Shown here piece after piece: positions 35,025-42,743 of a DNA stretch of 64,000 bases. The notes beneath the pieces are model-generated. The model searched no databases. It saw nothing but the letters and a program-made list of their open reading frames with translations, and was not told the origin of the DNA. The position numbers and the translations under genes were made by a program. Location of the stretch: contig NZ_JXSK01000012.1 in assembly GCF_001083805.1 (NCBI RefSeq), forward strand, positions 48,336-112,335, read 5' to 3'. This stretch comes from Photorhabdus luminescens subsp. luminescens (GTDB lineage Bacteria; Pseudomonadota; Gammaproteobacteria; Enterobacterales; Enterobacteriaceae). Numbering within the stretch: the first letter of the stretch is position 1; the number at the start of each line of letters is the position of its first letter.

Positions 35025-35041
35025 ATTGCACTTTATGCAAT
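35025..35041. promoter_or_regulatory. Putative IlvY operator in the ilvC/ilvY divergent region
   Basis: A perfect inverted repeat ATTGCA-N5-TGCAAT lies 34 bases before the ilvY start, and a second half-site ATTGC occurs near 34994. In E. coli, IlvY binds tandem operators here and activates ilvC with acetolactate as inducer. The assignment is by position and symmetry. Confidence 0.6.
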
Positions 35042-35074
35042 ACAGATTATTAGACAGGAAAAGGAGAATAGGCT

Positions 35075-35956
35075 ATGGATATACGCGATCTCAAACTGTT
35101 TCTACATCTGGCTGAAAGCTGTCATTTTGGCCGTACAGCAAAAGCAATGCATGTCAGTCCATCCACATTATCTCGCCAGATTCAGCGTATTGAAGATATT
35201 TTGGGGCATCCATTATTTTTACGGGATAATCGCACCGTAAAACTGACCTTTGCCGGCGAGCAATTTAAACAATTCGCCCAACAGACATTGTTACAATACC
35301 AGCAACTAAAACACTCACTGAATCAACAAAGCCCATCTCTAAGCGGCGAATTACGTCTGTTTTGTTCAGTCACCGCGGCCTACAGTCACTTACCACAGAT
35401 CCTAGACCGTTTTCGTGCAGAACATCCTATGGTTGAAATCAAACTCATCACGGGTGATGCCGCAGATGCAGTCAATAAGATACAGTCTAATGATGCCGAT
35501 TTAGGCATCGCCGGTAAGCCGGAAAAACTTCCAGATAATGTCAGCTTCACCAAAATCGGTGAAGTCCCACTGGTACTGATCGCGCCTTCCCTTCCCTGCT
35601 CTGTACGTGCGCTTGTCATACAAGAGCACCCTGACTGGAATAACATTCCCTTTATTTTGCCGGAACATGGCCCTTCGCGTAAGCGCATTGAATATTGGTT
35701 CCGCCGCCATAAAATTAACAACCCTTTGATTTACGCTACTGTGTCCGGTCATGAAGCTATTGTTTCTATGGTTGCATTGGGTTGTGGAGTAGCATTAATT
35801 CCCAATGTCGTTGTAGAAAACAGCCCTGAACCGGTACGCAATCGCATATCTTTATTAGACAATATTTCCCTAGTAGAGCCGTTTGAGTTGGGTATATGTG
35901 TACAGAGAAAACGGCTCAATGAACCCCTGATTAAAGCATTTTGGGGATTGTTATAA
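35075..35956 (+). CDS. ilvY: LysR-type activator IlvY
   Basis: A 293-residue LysR-type regulator. The N-terminal winged helix-turn-helix starts MDIRDLKLFLHLAESCHFGRTA and has the recognition helix around SPSTLSRQIQRIE; the rest is a periplasmic-binding-like effector domain (about residues 90-290). Its divergence from ilvC identifies it as IlvY. In E. coli its 3' end faces ilvA directly; here nearly 13 kb of accessory DNA intervene. Confidence 0.95.
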   Translation: MDIRDLKLFLHLAESCHFGRTAKAMHVSPSTLSRQIQRIEDILGHPLFLRDNRTVKLTFAGEQFKQFAQQTLLQYQQLKHSLNQQSPSLSGELRLFCSVTAAYSHLPQILDRFRAEHPMVEIKLITGDAADAVNKIQSNDADLGIAGKPEKLPDNVSFTKIGEVPLVLIAPSLPCSVRALVIQEHPDWNNIPFILPEHGPSRKRIEYWFRRHKINNPLIYATVSGHEAIVSMVALGCGVALIPNVVVENSPEPVRNRISLLDNISLVEPFELGICVQRKRLNEPLIKAFWGLL

Positions 35957-36661
35957 CAAACTGCGCTAACAGGTCTTTTTATTCATTACAAGCCTGATGC
36001 AACTTATTCTTGGTATTATGCCAATATACGTATACCCGTCATCTTTCAAGTTGCCTCTTTGTTGGCTGCACTCACTCACCCCGGTCACATAGTTCTCTAT
36101 GCTCCCGGAGATTCGCTCCCTTGCCGTCGCGATGCAGCTTGAAATCCATAGGGTATATAATTTATGTGGCCTAATTCACAAAGAACATAAAAATATAACC
36201 ATATTGTTCTCATGATAATATGTTTAATATAAGTTATAACCAATCAAAATAATTATATGGAAATATTGGCCCCGCATTAAATTTTTGGTCATTAATTATG
36301 TTACAAAAGAAAATACTTTTAATTATATCAAGCAGATAATAGCTATTTAACATTAAATAATTTAGATATTGTTAAGATTGGCTAGCAAAAATTGAATATT
36401 CCACCAGCAGAAAACAGAGTGGAAAATAATTCTTTACGCCATGCCATAACAATATTTTCCAATAATGAGATTATTTTTCCCTAGATACCAAAGGAGGCAA
36501 CTTCATAATAATAATTTAATAATATTGCGATGACATAATAACTAATATTAATTATTTAACGAGTTAATATAGTTTAATTAAAAAATAACACCAAGGATTT
36601 ATAATAATTAAATAAAATAATTAATTAAAATACACACAACAATTTAATAAAGGACACCATC
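35957..36661. other. Intergenic region between ilvY and the AraC-type gene
   Basis: About 700 bases with no gene. It contains one ERIC element (36031-36157), then an AT-rich stretch of about 500 bases (over 75 percent A+T by eye) that must include the promoter of the AraC-type gene. I see no clear ilvY terminator and no small coding region. Confidence 0.6.
36031..36157. repeat. ERIC element, copy 1
   Basis: A 127-bp element starting TATACCCGTCATCTTTCAAG and ending in GGGTATA, with the ERIC core CTCACCCCGGTCACATAG ... CTATGCTCC. The central CACATAG-TTCT-CTATG is an inverted repeat. Length and core match the enterobacterial repetitive intergenic consensus (the PCR primer sites ERIC1R and ERIC2 are recognisable). 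A second copy of identical length lies at 37910. Confidence 0.92.
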
Positions 36662-37516
36662 ATGTTACACAAAATAGACAAATCACCGTATTTTATTAAA
36701 TTCTATAAATTCCATCTACAAGATCTGGTTTTCTCTTACAATATGCAAACAGAATGGCATCATCATCCTTGTATCCAATTAAGTGTATCACCACATAATT
36801 CACTCATGAGGATTGATACCGAAAATGAATCGAGGCAAGTACATGGATTCATTATTTCCTCTAATATTAGACACAAATTACACTCAGAAGGGCAACTCTG
36901 TTTTAATTTACTGATAGACTTAGCCAACCCGCTATGTCATTTATTACTACATCAAATGAGAGGTTCAGACATAATATATTTAAACCAAGAATCATCTGGC
37001 TTGATAGCAAACTATTTTAGTCACTGTTTACAATCAGAAACCTCTCCAGATATTTTCATCTTAAATAACCTTTTAGGTAAAATAGAAGATTGCCATTGTT
37101 ATCAGGATAAACGAATCATGAAAGCAGCCTCTCTTATTACTGAATTACCGGTTAAATGTATATCTTCTCGTGAAATATCAAATCAACTCTACTTATCCGA
37201 AAGTCGATTCTTGCATCTATTTAGAGAAAAAATGGGCACTAATTTCCGTAGTTATCTATTATGGAAACGTCTGCATCATGCTATTGATGAGATACATTCA
37301 TCAGATTCACTAACTTTATTAGCTTGTAATAGCGGATTTTCCGATGGCGCACATTTCAGTCGTACCTGTATGACGCTATATGGATTAAGGCCCTCTGAAT
37401 TAAAACATGCCAGTAAGAACAGAATCCAACAAGCACAACAAAAATATTTCAATTTATCATCAACATTAACAGGTCTAAATTCTACAAAGCAAAATATCTG
37501 TGTTATGAATAAATAG
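36662..37516 (+). CDS. AraC-family transcriptional regulator
   Basis: A 284-residue regulator of the AraC/XylS family. The C-terminal HTH pair spans about residues 158-255: first helix-turn-helix near SREISNQLYLSESRFLHLFREKMG, second near TLLACNSGFSDGAHFSRTCMTLYGLRPSEL, the family signature. The N-terminal half (HHHPCIQLSVSP..., a cupin-like sensor with several His residues) has no partner I recognise. It precedes the flavoenzyme and acyl/sulfur cluster and is the best candidate for local control. Codon use is AT-rich compared with the backbone. Confidence 0.88.
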   Translation: MLHKIDKSPYFIKFYKFHLQDLVFSYNMQTEWHHHPCIQLSVSPHNSLMRIDTENESRQVHGFIISSNIRHKLHSEGQLCFNLLIDLANPLCHLLLHQMRGSDIIYLNQESSGLIANYFSHCLQSETSPDIFILNNLLGKIEDCHCYQDKRIMKAASLITELPVKCISSREISNQLYLSESRFLHLFREKMGTNFRSYLLWKRLHHAIDEIHSSDSLTLLACNSGFSDGAHFSRTCMTLYGLRPSELKHASKNRIQQAQQKYFNLSSTLTGLNSTKQNICVMNK

Positions 37517-37587
37517 CATTTTTGATAAATTACCTAAAATAAATAATTTATATTTATAACCGTTATTATCAAAGTCAGTATGTTAGA

Positions 37588-37805
37588 GATTCTGTATCAT
37601 TTTATTCCTAATAGCACATTTAGTACCTATCCCAATAGGCGTAATTGTTGCAGGCAGTTTGAACACGGACAGCGCGGAAAAACCGGAGCGTACACGTAGT
37701 ACGTGAGGATTTTGAGCACTGCCCAGGTTCAAAATGGCAAATAAAATAGCCCTATTGGGATAGGTAGTTACTATATTATGCACTTTTAATAATGATACAG
37801 AATTC
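37588..37805. repeat. Larger imperfect inverted repeat enclosing the MITE-like element
   Basis: Outside the 16-bp perfect ends of the inner element, a further block ATTCTGTATCATT (37589-37601) recurs inverted at 37792-37804, with partial similarity in between (GCACATTTAG versus GCATAATATAG). Together they form an imperfect inverted repeat of about 50 bp per arm, so the mobile unit may be about 217 bp rather than 143. Confidence 0.6.
37624..37766. mobile_element. MITE-like palindromic element
   Basis: A 143-bp element with perfect 16-bp terminal inverted repeats TACCTATCCCAATAGG / CCTATTGGGATAGGTA. Its interior (CAGTTTGAACACGGACAGCG ... ACGTAGTACGT) has no credible gene. Lack of a transposase and its size fit a miniature inverted-repeat transposable element. 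I see no clear target duplication. It lies between the AraC-type gene and the second ERIC. Confidence 0.75.
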
Positions 37806-37909
37806 AGAATAATGCCATAACAATACTACCGAATAAATCATCAATCCACGACAAATAAAACATACAGAGTAAAATATCACTATTCTGTATTAATAATTCA
37901 TTTTAATGA

Positions 37910-38036
37910 TATACCCTTCATCTTTCAAGCTGCTGCTTTGTTGGCTGCTTTCACTCACCCCAGTCACATAGTTATCTATGCTCCTGGGGATTCGTTCACT
38001 TGCCGCCGCGCTGCAACTCGAAATCTATTAGGTATA
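37910..38036. repeat. ERIC element, copy 2 (runs into the end of the flavoenzyme gene)
   Basis: A 127-bp copy with TATACCCTTCATCTTTCAAG at one end and GGTATA at the other, and the core CTCACCCCAGTCACATAG ... CTATGCTCCTGGGGATTC. By eye it is about 85 percent identical to copy 1. Its right end overlaps the 3' end of the minus-strand gene, supplying the last dozen codons and the stop. Confidence 0.92.
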
Positions 38037-39105
38037 CATGCCCTTTCAGATAATTTTCTACCCATTTAGCGACGCGACAAGTGTCTTTATAAGCCCCTAA
38101 CATCAGTTCAGAACCACGGCTACTCAACCATTTCCGCCCAACGATAAATAACCCAGGATAAGGGGTTTTCCCACCTTCCGCATGGCCATTTTTACAAACG
38201 AATCCATTAGCATCCGCAGCGCCGGGAAGCGTTAACCATGCCGTATCATCTTTATATCCCAAACACCAGATAACGGTATCCACCTCATATTGATTGCCAG
38301 ACAAATCACATAATTTATTGTCTTTTATATCAACTAACCTATTTGCTATTTTTATATCCAAAGCGGCTAACCGATGGTTTTTCAGATCGCCACAAGGGAT
38401 AGGATTACGCCGCCGCATGATTTTCCCTACCAAACTGTCATAATTGGCAAATAACAGACCACTTTTGCTTAACCACCAAAAGATATCTTTGCCCAGTATT
38501 CTATTAGGTAAGAGAGGACGGGAAGAACCGCAAAATAACGTCACCTTCGTCGTTGCCGCTAAATCCTTAGCAATCTGACGGCCACTCGCACCATCACCAA
38601 TGATAGCGACTCGGCTGCCCGCTTTAATTTGCTTAGGCTCACGATATTGATCTGCTGCGATTTGCTGTATATCGGTAGAAAGCTGTTCAGCAAACGCCGG
38701 AATATCAGCTAATTGATTAGCCCCTGTTGCATTAACTAGACAAGGCGCATGAAATACTTTTCCGTCTTTTGTTTTAACGCGATAGCCATTTGTATCATGC
38801 TTCACTTCAACCACTTCGGTTTGCGTATATATCGCAAGGTTATGATGTGAAGCATAGCGCTCAAGGTAATCAGCAACCTCATTTTTATCTGGATAGCCTT
38901 CTTTAATTCCAGGAAACGGTAAGCCATGAAGTTGAGTCATACCGCGTGAAGTGAATAATAGCATATTATCTGGACGCCTACGCCACACATCACCAATACG
39001 CGCCTCTCGCTCTAATATACAGACATTAATATTCTTAGCCGCTAACATAGCCGCTAGGCTTAATCCAGCTTGGCCGGCACCTACAATTAAGCAATCCATA
39101 TTCAT
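37996..39105 (-). CDS. Flavin-containing monooxygenase-like oxidoreductase
   Basis: A 369-residue FAD/NADPH oxidoreductase of the flavin monooxygenase / YhiN-CzcO type. The FAD motif VGAGQAGLSLA is at residues 8-18, and the NADPH motif IGDGASGRQIA is near residue 168; ATG motif CLGYKDD follows near residue 280. The substrate is unknown. It is transcribed away from the LuxE-like gene, sharing a 390-bp divergent region, so it may oxidise the cluster product. The last 12 residues (YLIDFELQRGGK) and the stop come from ERIC copy 2, so the native C-terminus has been replaced or extended. Confidence 0.85.
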   Translation of the reverse strand: MNMDCLIVGAGQAGLSLAAMLAAKNINVCILEREARIGDVWRRRPDNMLLFTSRGMTQLHGLPFPGIKEGYPDKNEVADYLERYASHHNLAIYTQTEVVEVKHDTNGYRVKTKDGKVFHAPCLVNATGANQLADIPAFAEQLSTDIQQIAADQYREPKQIKAGSRVAIIGDGASGRQIAKDLAATTKVTLFCGSSRPLLPNRILGKDIFWWLSKSGLLFANYDSLVGKIMRRRNPIPCGDLKNHRLAALDIKIANRLVDIKDNKLCDLSGNQYEVDTVIWCLGYKDDTAWLTLPGAADANGFVCKNGHAEGGKTPYPGLFIVGRKWLSSRGSELMLGAYKDTCRVAKWVENYLKGHVYLIDFELQRGGK

Positions 39106-39497
39106 TATGCGTACTCATTTTTTAATTTGATATTTATCAATATTTTTTATCATCATCGAAATCTTAGGACAATGAAAAACTTTACAAAAGAACATCTAAT
39201 AGATCAAAAAACAACGAACATCACAAAAATATAAAAGACAATTAAAAAATTTACTTGAATTAACTGGTCATATTCGCACTAAAGTGAACATTTTGAATAA
39301 ATCAGCTATTTTTAGCATAATTTTAACAATATTGACAAATCCATATAATAATCAAAGCAATAATATAGCCAATTTATTCAATAAAAATAAATTATTAATG
39401 ACTATCCTTTTTGCCTACATAACTTATGCTTTATTGCTATAACTTATAATAAACAAAGATTAATTTATCTACTCATTACCCTACCGGAGATAAAAAA
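39106..39497. promoter_or_regulatory. Divergent promoter region between flavoenzyme and LuxE-like gene
   Basis: About 390 AT-rich bases with no gene. It must carry the promoters of the two divergent units and is the likely target of the nearby AraC-type regulator. No operator is evident by eye. The plus-strand gene has a CCGGAG ribosome-binding site ten bases before its ATG. Confidence 0.55.
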
Positions 39498-40676
39498 ATG
39501 GAAAATATCAAAAATATATACAACGGTATAAAATCTCGTGGCGGAAATCCGCTGAAATGGTTAATAGCCGATGTCGATCTGCTCTATAAGCTGTCTAAAG
39601 AAGAGCAACAGGAATTAAAAGCCTGTTTGCTCAAAGACGCTTTTCATTTCCATTATCACAATAATCCTTACTATAGAGATATTTGTGAAAAACAAGGTAT
39701 TAAACCAGAAGACATCCAGAATTATAATGATTTAGTTCGCATCCCACTGATACCTGTTGCAACTTATAAATCAGCCGAAAGCCATCGTTTATTAAGCAAG
39801 CCATTATCTGAAATCGAACATGAAATGCGCTCAACGGGTACCAGTGGAATTCCTAGCGTTTATCGTCGTTGCCACGATACGATGGATCATACCGTATTGG
39901 CTGTCTATTCTAATTATCGCAGTATATTCAAAGTATCTGGTGGTGCCGGCCTATGTTTATGCCCATCAACAGAAGATATTCCAGAAATGGCGCTGGTTAA
40001 AATCTTTAATTTCCTGACAGGTTTGCTCGATACCCGACGCTATATGATTAATCAGGACCGCTTCTCCCCAGAAGATGCACTGAATCAATTAATCCAGTGG
40101 AAAGGCAAATTCACCCGGCATTTAATTGGCCCTCCATTCATGATCCATCGTTTTATCACGTTCCTAAAAGAGAATAATACCAAGCTCACTTTAGATCGCG
40201 ATAGCATGGTCATTACTATGGGCGGCTGGAAACGTTTTACCGGGGATATGATCTCCCGCGGCGAATTAAATGCAGATATCGAAGAATGGATGGGCATTCC
40301 AGCTTCCCGGACACGTGATATGTATGGTCTGGTCGAAGCAAACGTTCTTGCTATCGAAGATGAATATAATCATAAGCATGTTCCTCCTTATATTCATTTC
40401 TCCGTTCGTGATCCTAATGATTTAACACGTGAGCTACCTGATGGTGAAACCGGGCAATTAGTGATTTTAGATCCACTTTCCGTTTCCACTCCCGGCATGT
40501 TACTAACAGAAGATTTGGTCTACTTGCGTACCGATCCTAACAAATCCTGGCGTAATTCTCAGCGAGTTCAGTTTGTTATGCGTACCGCTGCTGCTAAAGA
40601 GTTTGGTTGCTGCGCAGTCAACCTTGAGAGAAAAATGTCAGACGATGAAAGTACCCCTGTGACACCCGCTGTATAA
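39498..40676 (+). CDS. LuxE-like acyl-protein synthetase (ATP-dependent acyl ligase)
   Basis: A 392-residue protein of the LuxE / acyl-protein synthetase family in the adenylate-forming superfamily. The ATP loop STGTSG is at residues 112-117; the family motif around PPFMIHRFITFLKE, GGWKRFTGD (about 240-248) and YGLVEAN follow. A pair of cysteines (Cys371, Cys372) near the C-terminus lies where LuxE carries its acyl-acceptor cysteine. LuxE activates a fatty acid as acyl-AMP and holds it as a thioester. Here no luxC, luxD, luxA or luxB is nearby, so the role is probably to load an acid onto the adjacent carrier protein (inference). Confidence 0.85.
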   Translation: MENIKNIYNGIKSRGGNPLKWLIADVDLLYKLSKEEQQELKACLLKDAFHFHYHNNPYYRDICEKQGIKPEDIQNYNDLVRIPLIPVATYKSAESHRLLSKPLSEIEHEMRSTGTSGIPSVYRRCHDTMDHTVLAVYSNYRSIFKVSGGAGLCLCPSTEDIPEMALVKIFNFLTGLLDTRRYMINQDRFSPEDALNQLIQWKGKFTRHLIGPPFMIHRFITFLKENNTKLTLDRDSMVITMGGWKRFTGDMISRGELNADIEEWMGIPASRTRDMYGLVEANVLAIEDEYNHKHVPPYIHFSVRDPNDLTRELPDGETGQLVILDPLSVSTPGMLLTEDLVYLRTDPNKSWRNSQRVQFVMRTAAAKEFGCCAVNLERKMSDDESTPVTPAV

Positions 40677-40692
40677 ATAGCAAGGTGGAATT

Positions 40693-41049
40693 ATGTTTAA
40701 CAACATCATTATTGACAACTTTTGCAATCCTGACTGCCAGGGGTCGTTATCCGCCCCCACCATTAAATTGGCATTAGGTAACCCGGTATGCGGTGACAAG
40801 GTTGATATCGACCTAGCACTGGATAACCAAGGGCGAGTAGATAATGCCTGTTTTCGTGCATGGGGATGTACCGCCTCCCTGGCAATGTCTAACCAATTTT
40901 GTCGCCATGCTAAGGGTAAGACTCTCGAAGAATTGAATGCATTATCACCTGAGGGCATTGATGCGTTATTAGGCGAGTTAGAACCCGCACAACAACACTG
41001 CCTTGATATGCTGCATAAGCTATTTGAGCAGCTAAAGGGAAAAATATGA
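40693..41049 (+). CDS. IscU/NifU-type Fe-S scaffold protein (divergent)
   Basis: A 118-residue protein of the NifU N-terminal/IscU family. The three scaffold cysteines are at 33 (PVCGD), 59 (WGCTAS) and 103 (QHCLD), with Asp35 and His102 also in place. The LPPVK motif by which IscU binds the HscA chaperone is missing (EPAQQHC instead), and extra cysteines occur at 11, 15, 53 and 70. So it can probably take sulfur or a cluster from a desulfurase but not from the standard Isc chaperone route. The next gene, a cysteine desulfurase, overlaps by four bases. Confidence 0.88.
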   Translation: MFNNIIIDNFCNPDCQGSLSAPTIKLALGNPVCGDKVDIDLALDNQGRVDNACFRAWGCTASLAMSNQFCRHAKGKTLEELNALSPEGIDALLGELEPAQQHCLDMLHKLFEQLKGKI

Positions 41050-42236
41050 CAAGCCTATACTTCGACTACAACGCCACAACACCGCTAAGTGTTAAAGCGC
41101 AGTTGGCGATTAAAGATGCAATGTCTATTTTTGCTAATCCGTCCAGCCACTACAGCTTAAGCGGCATGGCTAAAAAGTTGCTCACTGACGCTAGAAGATC
41201 GATGGCTTCATTAATGGGCACAGTGCCAGAGCAAATCCTATTTACATCAGGAGGAACCGAAAGTAATAACCAAGCCTTATCCAGCTTGTTAGCAACGCTT
41301 CCCGGTTCGGATCTGTCTGCCCATCATGTTATTAGCTCTTCCATTGAGCATCCGTCTGTTCTGGCGCCGTTACTCTGGTATCAGCAACGCGGGCTTCAGC
41401 TAACGCTGATCAATCCCGATAATCAAGGGCGGATAAGTGTACAAAGTATCCAGGAAAACCTACGGCCGCAAACCCGTTTGATCACCTTGATGGCGATTAA
41501 CAACGAAACCGGTGTGATCCAACCCTATGAAGCTGTCGCCTCTTTAGCAAAAGAGGCCGGTGTTTACCTGCATATTGATGCAGTACAGGCTATTGGTAAG
41601 CTTCCTTTCAACTGTGACACCCTTTCCGGCGTAACGACAGTATCTTTCTCCGGCCATAAATTTAACGGCCCGAAAGGTATCGGCGGGCTCTACCATGCAC
41701 CAGGGATTCAATTAAATCCTTTGCTACATGGCGGAGGGCAAGAACAAGGAGTACGTAGCGGCACTGAGAACACCTTAGGCCTTGCAGGACTAGCGGCGGC
41801 AGCTAAAGAATCACTGAACGGCTTGCAAGAACGCTTCAATACTTACAAAACGCTCAGAACAACCTTGCTATCTCAGCTAGATAAGCACCATGTTAATTAC
41901 CTGATTAACGGCAATACCAATCCAGCGTTTCAGGCGCCTTGGACACTCAATTTAAGTTTCCCAGGTCTTCGCGCTGAATCATTAGCCAGCAGGCTAGATT
42001 TACGTCACGGCATCTCTTTATCTCTAGGATCAGCCTGTAGCAATAACAAATCAACACAACGTTCTCACGTTCTGGCTGCTATGGGGTTACCCGATGATCG
42101 TATTGATAGCGCAATACGCATCAGCTTCGGATATACCACAAGCCAAGATGATATTGAGATACTGGCTAACGCCATTAAACAAGAAACGTATAACTTACTT
42201 AAAATTTCAGGGAAATCTTTAATTACCCAGGAATAA
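41046..42236 (+). CDS. Cysteine desulfurase (NifS/IscS type)
   Basis: A 396-residue fold-type I PLP enzyme that takes sulfur from cysteine as a persulfide. The PLP lysine is Lys205 in SFSGHKFNGPKG, with HIDAVQ upstream; the sulfur-carrying Cys331 sits in GSACSNNKSTQRSHVL, the long mobile-loop arrangement of class I (IscS/NifS) enzymes. It starts inside the scaffold gene with an ATGA overlap, which suggests the two proteins form a pair. It is distinct from housekeeping IscS, and no hscAB, fdx or nif structural genes are near. Confidence 0.94.
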   Translation: MTSLYFDYNATTPLSVKAQLAIKDAMSIFANPSSHYSLSGMAKKLLTDARRSMASLMGTVPEQILFTSGGTESNNQALSSLLATLPGSDLSAHHVISSSIEHPSVLAPLLWYQQRGLQLTLINPDNQGRISVQSIQENLRPQTRLITLMAINNETGVIQPYEAVASLAKEAGVYLHIDAVQAIGKLPFNCDTLSGVTTVSFSGHKFNGPKGIGGLYHAPGIQLNPLLHGGGQEQGVRSGTENTLGLAGLAAAAKESLNGLQERFNTYKTLRTTLLSQLDKHHVNYLINGNTNPAFQAPWTLNLSFPGLRAESLASRLDLRHGISLSLGSACSNNKSTQRSHVLAAMGLPDDRIDSAIRISFGYTTSQDDIEILANAIKQETYNLLKISGKSLITQE

Positions 42237-42265
42237 TAGCAAAACGACATTTAAAAGACGGTGTG

Positions 42266-42306
42266 GCAGGAATAACACATTTATTAATTGATACCTATAT
42301 TCCTGC
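42266..42306. other. Stem-loop in the gap before the acyl carrier protein gene
   Basis: Nine-base arms GCAGGAATA/TATTCCTGC enclose a 23-base AT-rich loop in the space between the desulfurase and carrier genes. There is no T-run, so it more likely affects mRNA stability or translation of the carrier than termination. Confidence 0.45.
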
Positions 42307-42351
42307 ACCTAAGCTCCGCCAATATTATTTAAACTTTTAGGGGACATTAAT

Positions 42352-42588
42352 ATGAAACTGTTTGAATTACTTCAATCTCAAATTACTGAATTAACTGATA
42401 TCGAACCAGAAGATATTACTCTTGATACCCTACTTGACGATATTCATTTGGTAAGTCTGGATTTCGTCTCTATTCAGGTTGCTTTAAAAAGAGAAATGGG
42501 AATTCAACTGAATTTCGATAAGTTCCAGCGAGACGACACGACGACAATTGGTGATTTTGTCAATTATGTCAGTGAATTAGCAAAATAA
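42352..42588 (+). CDS. Small acyl carrier protein-like protein
   Basis: A 78-residue protein with the four-helix acyl carrier layout: helix I (KLFELLQSQITEL), acidic loop, helix II beginning at LVSLDFVSIQVALKREMG and a C-terminal helix. The likely phosphopantetheine serine is Ser35, but the usual DSL is VSL, so the Asp before the serine is lost. It sits between the sulfur genes and the ketosynthase and has a strong AGGGGA ribosome-binding site. It is probably the carrier on which the pathway's acyl chain is built. Confidence 0.82.
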   Translation: MKLFELLQSQITELTDIEPEDITLDTLLDDIHLVSLDFVSIQVALKREMGIQLNFDKFQRDDTTTIGDFVNYVSELAK

Positions 42589-42607
42589 TCACCACCAATA
42601 CACTGGG

Positions 42608-42655
42608 ATGTTAGCTGTCTATGACAATATCACAACACAGCTAACATTCATTTTT
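42608..42655 (+). terminator. Intrinsic terminator after the acyl carrier protein gene
   Basis: Perfect 11-base arms ATGTTAGCTGT / ACAGCTAACAT enclose an 18-base loop and are followed by TCATTTTT. It would end, or reduce, transcription between the carrier gene and the ketosynthase gene. Confidence 0.75.
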
Positions 42656-42743
42656 ATGATGCTTTTATCTGCCAATCCTATTATTTGGTTGTATTAAAAA
42701 ACAAAGCATGTCACCAGGAAATGAATTTTGGAGATAATGTTTC

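Noticed and set aside
37583..37783. 66-codon frame on the minus strand
   Set aside because: It lies in the MITE-like element and its palindromic ends; no ribosome-binding site.
39498..40676. Bioluminescence operon suggested by the LuxE-like protein
   Set aside because: No luxA, luxB, luxC or luxD sequence is in the window.
40638..40958. 106-codon frame antisense to the scaffold gene
   Set aside because: It mirrors a conserved gene and has no family features.
40693..42236. Nitrogen fixation genes (NifU/NifS)
   Set aside because: Only the NifU N-terminal domain and a desulfurase are present; no nitrogenase or nif regulators occur, and the context is acyl chemistry.
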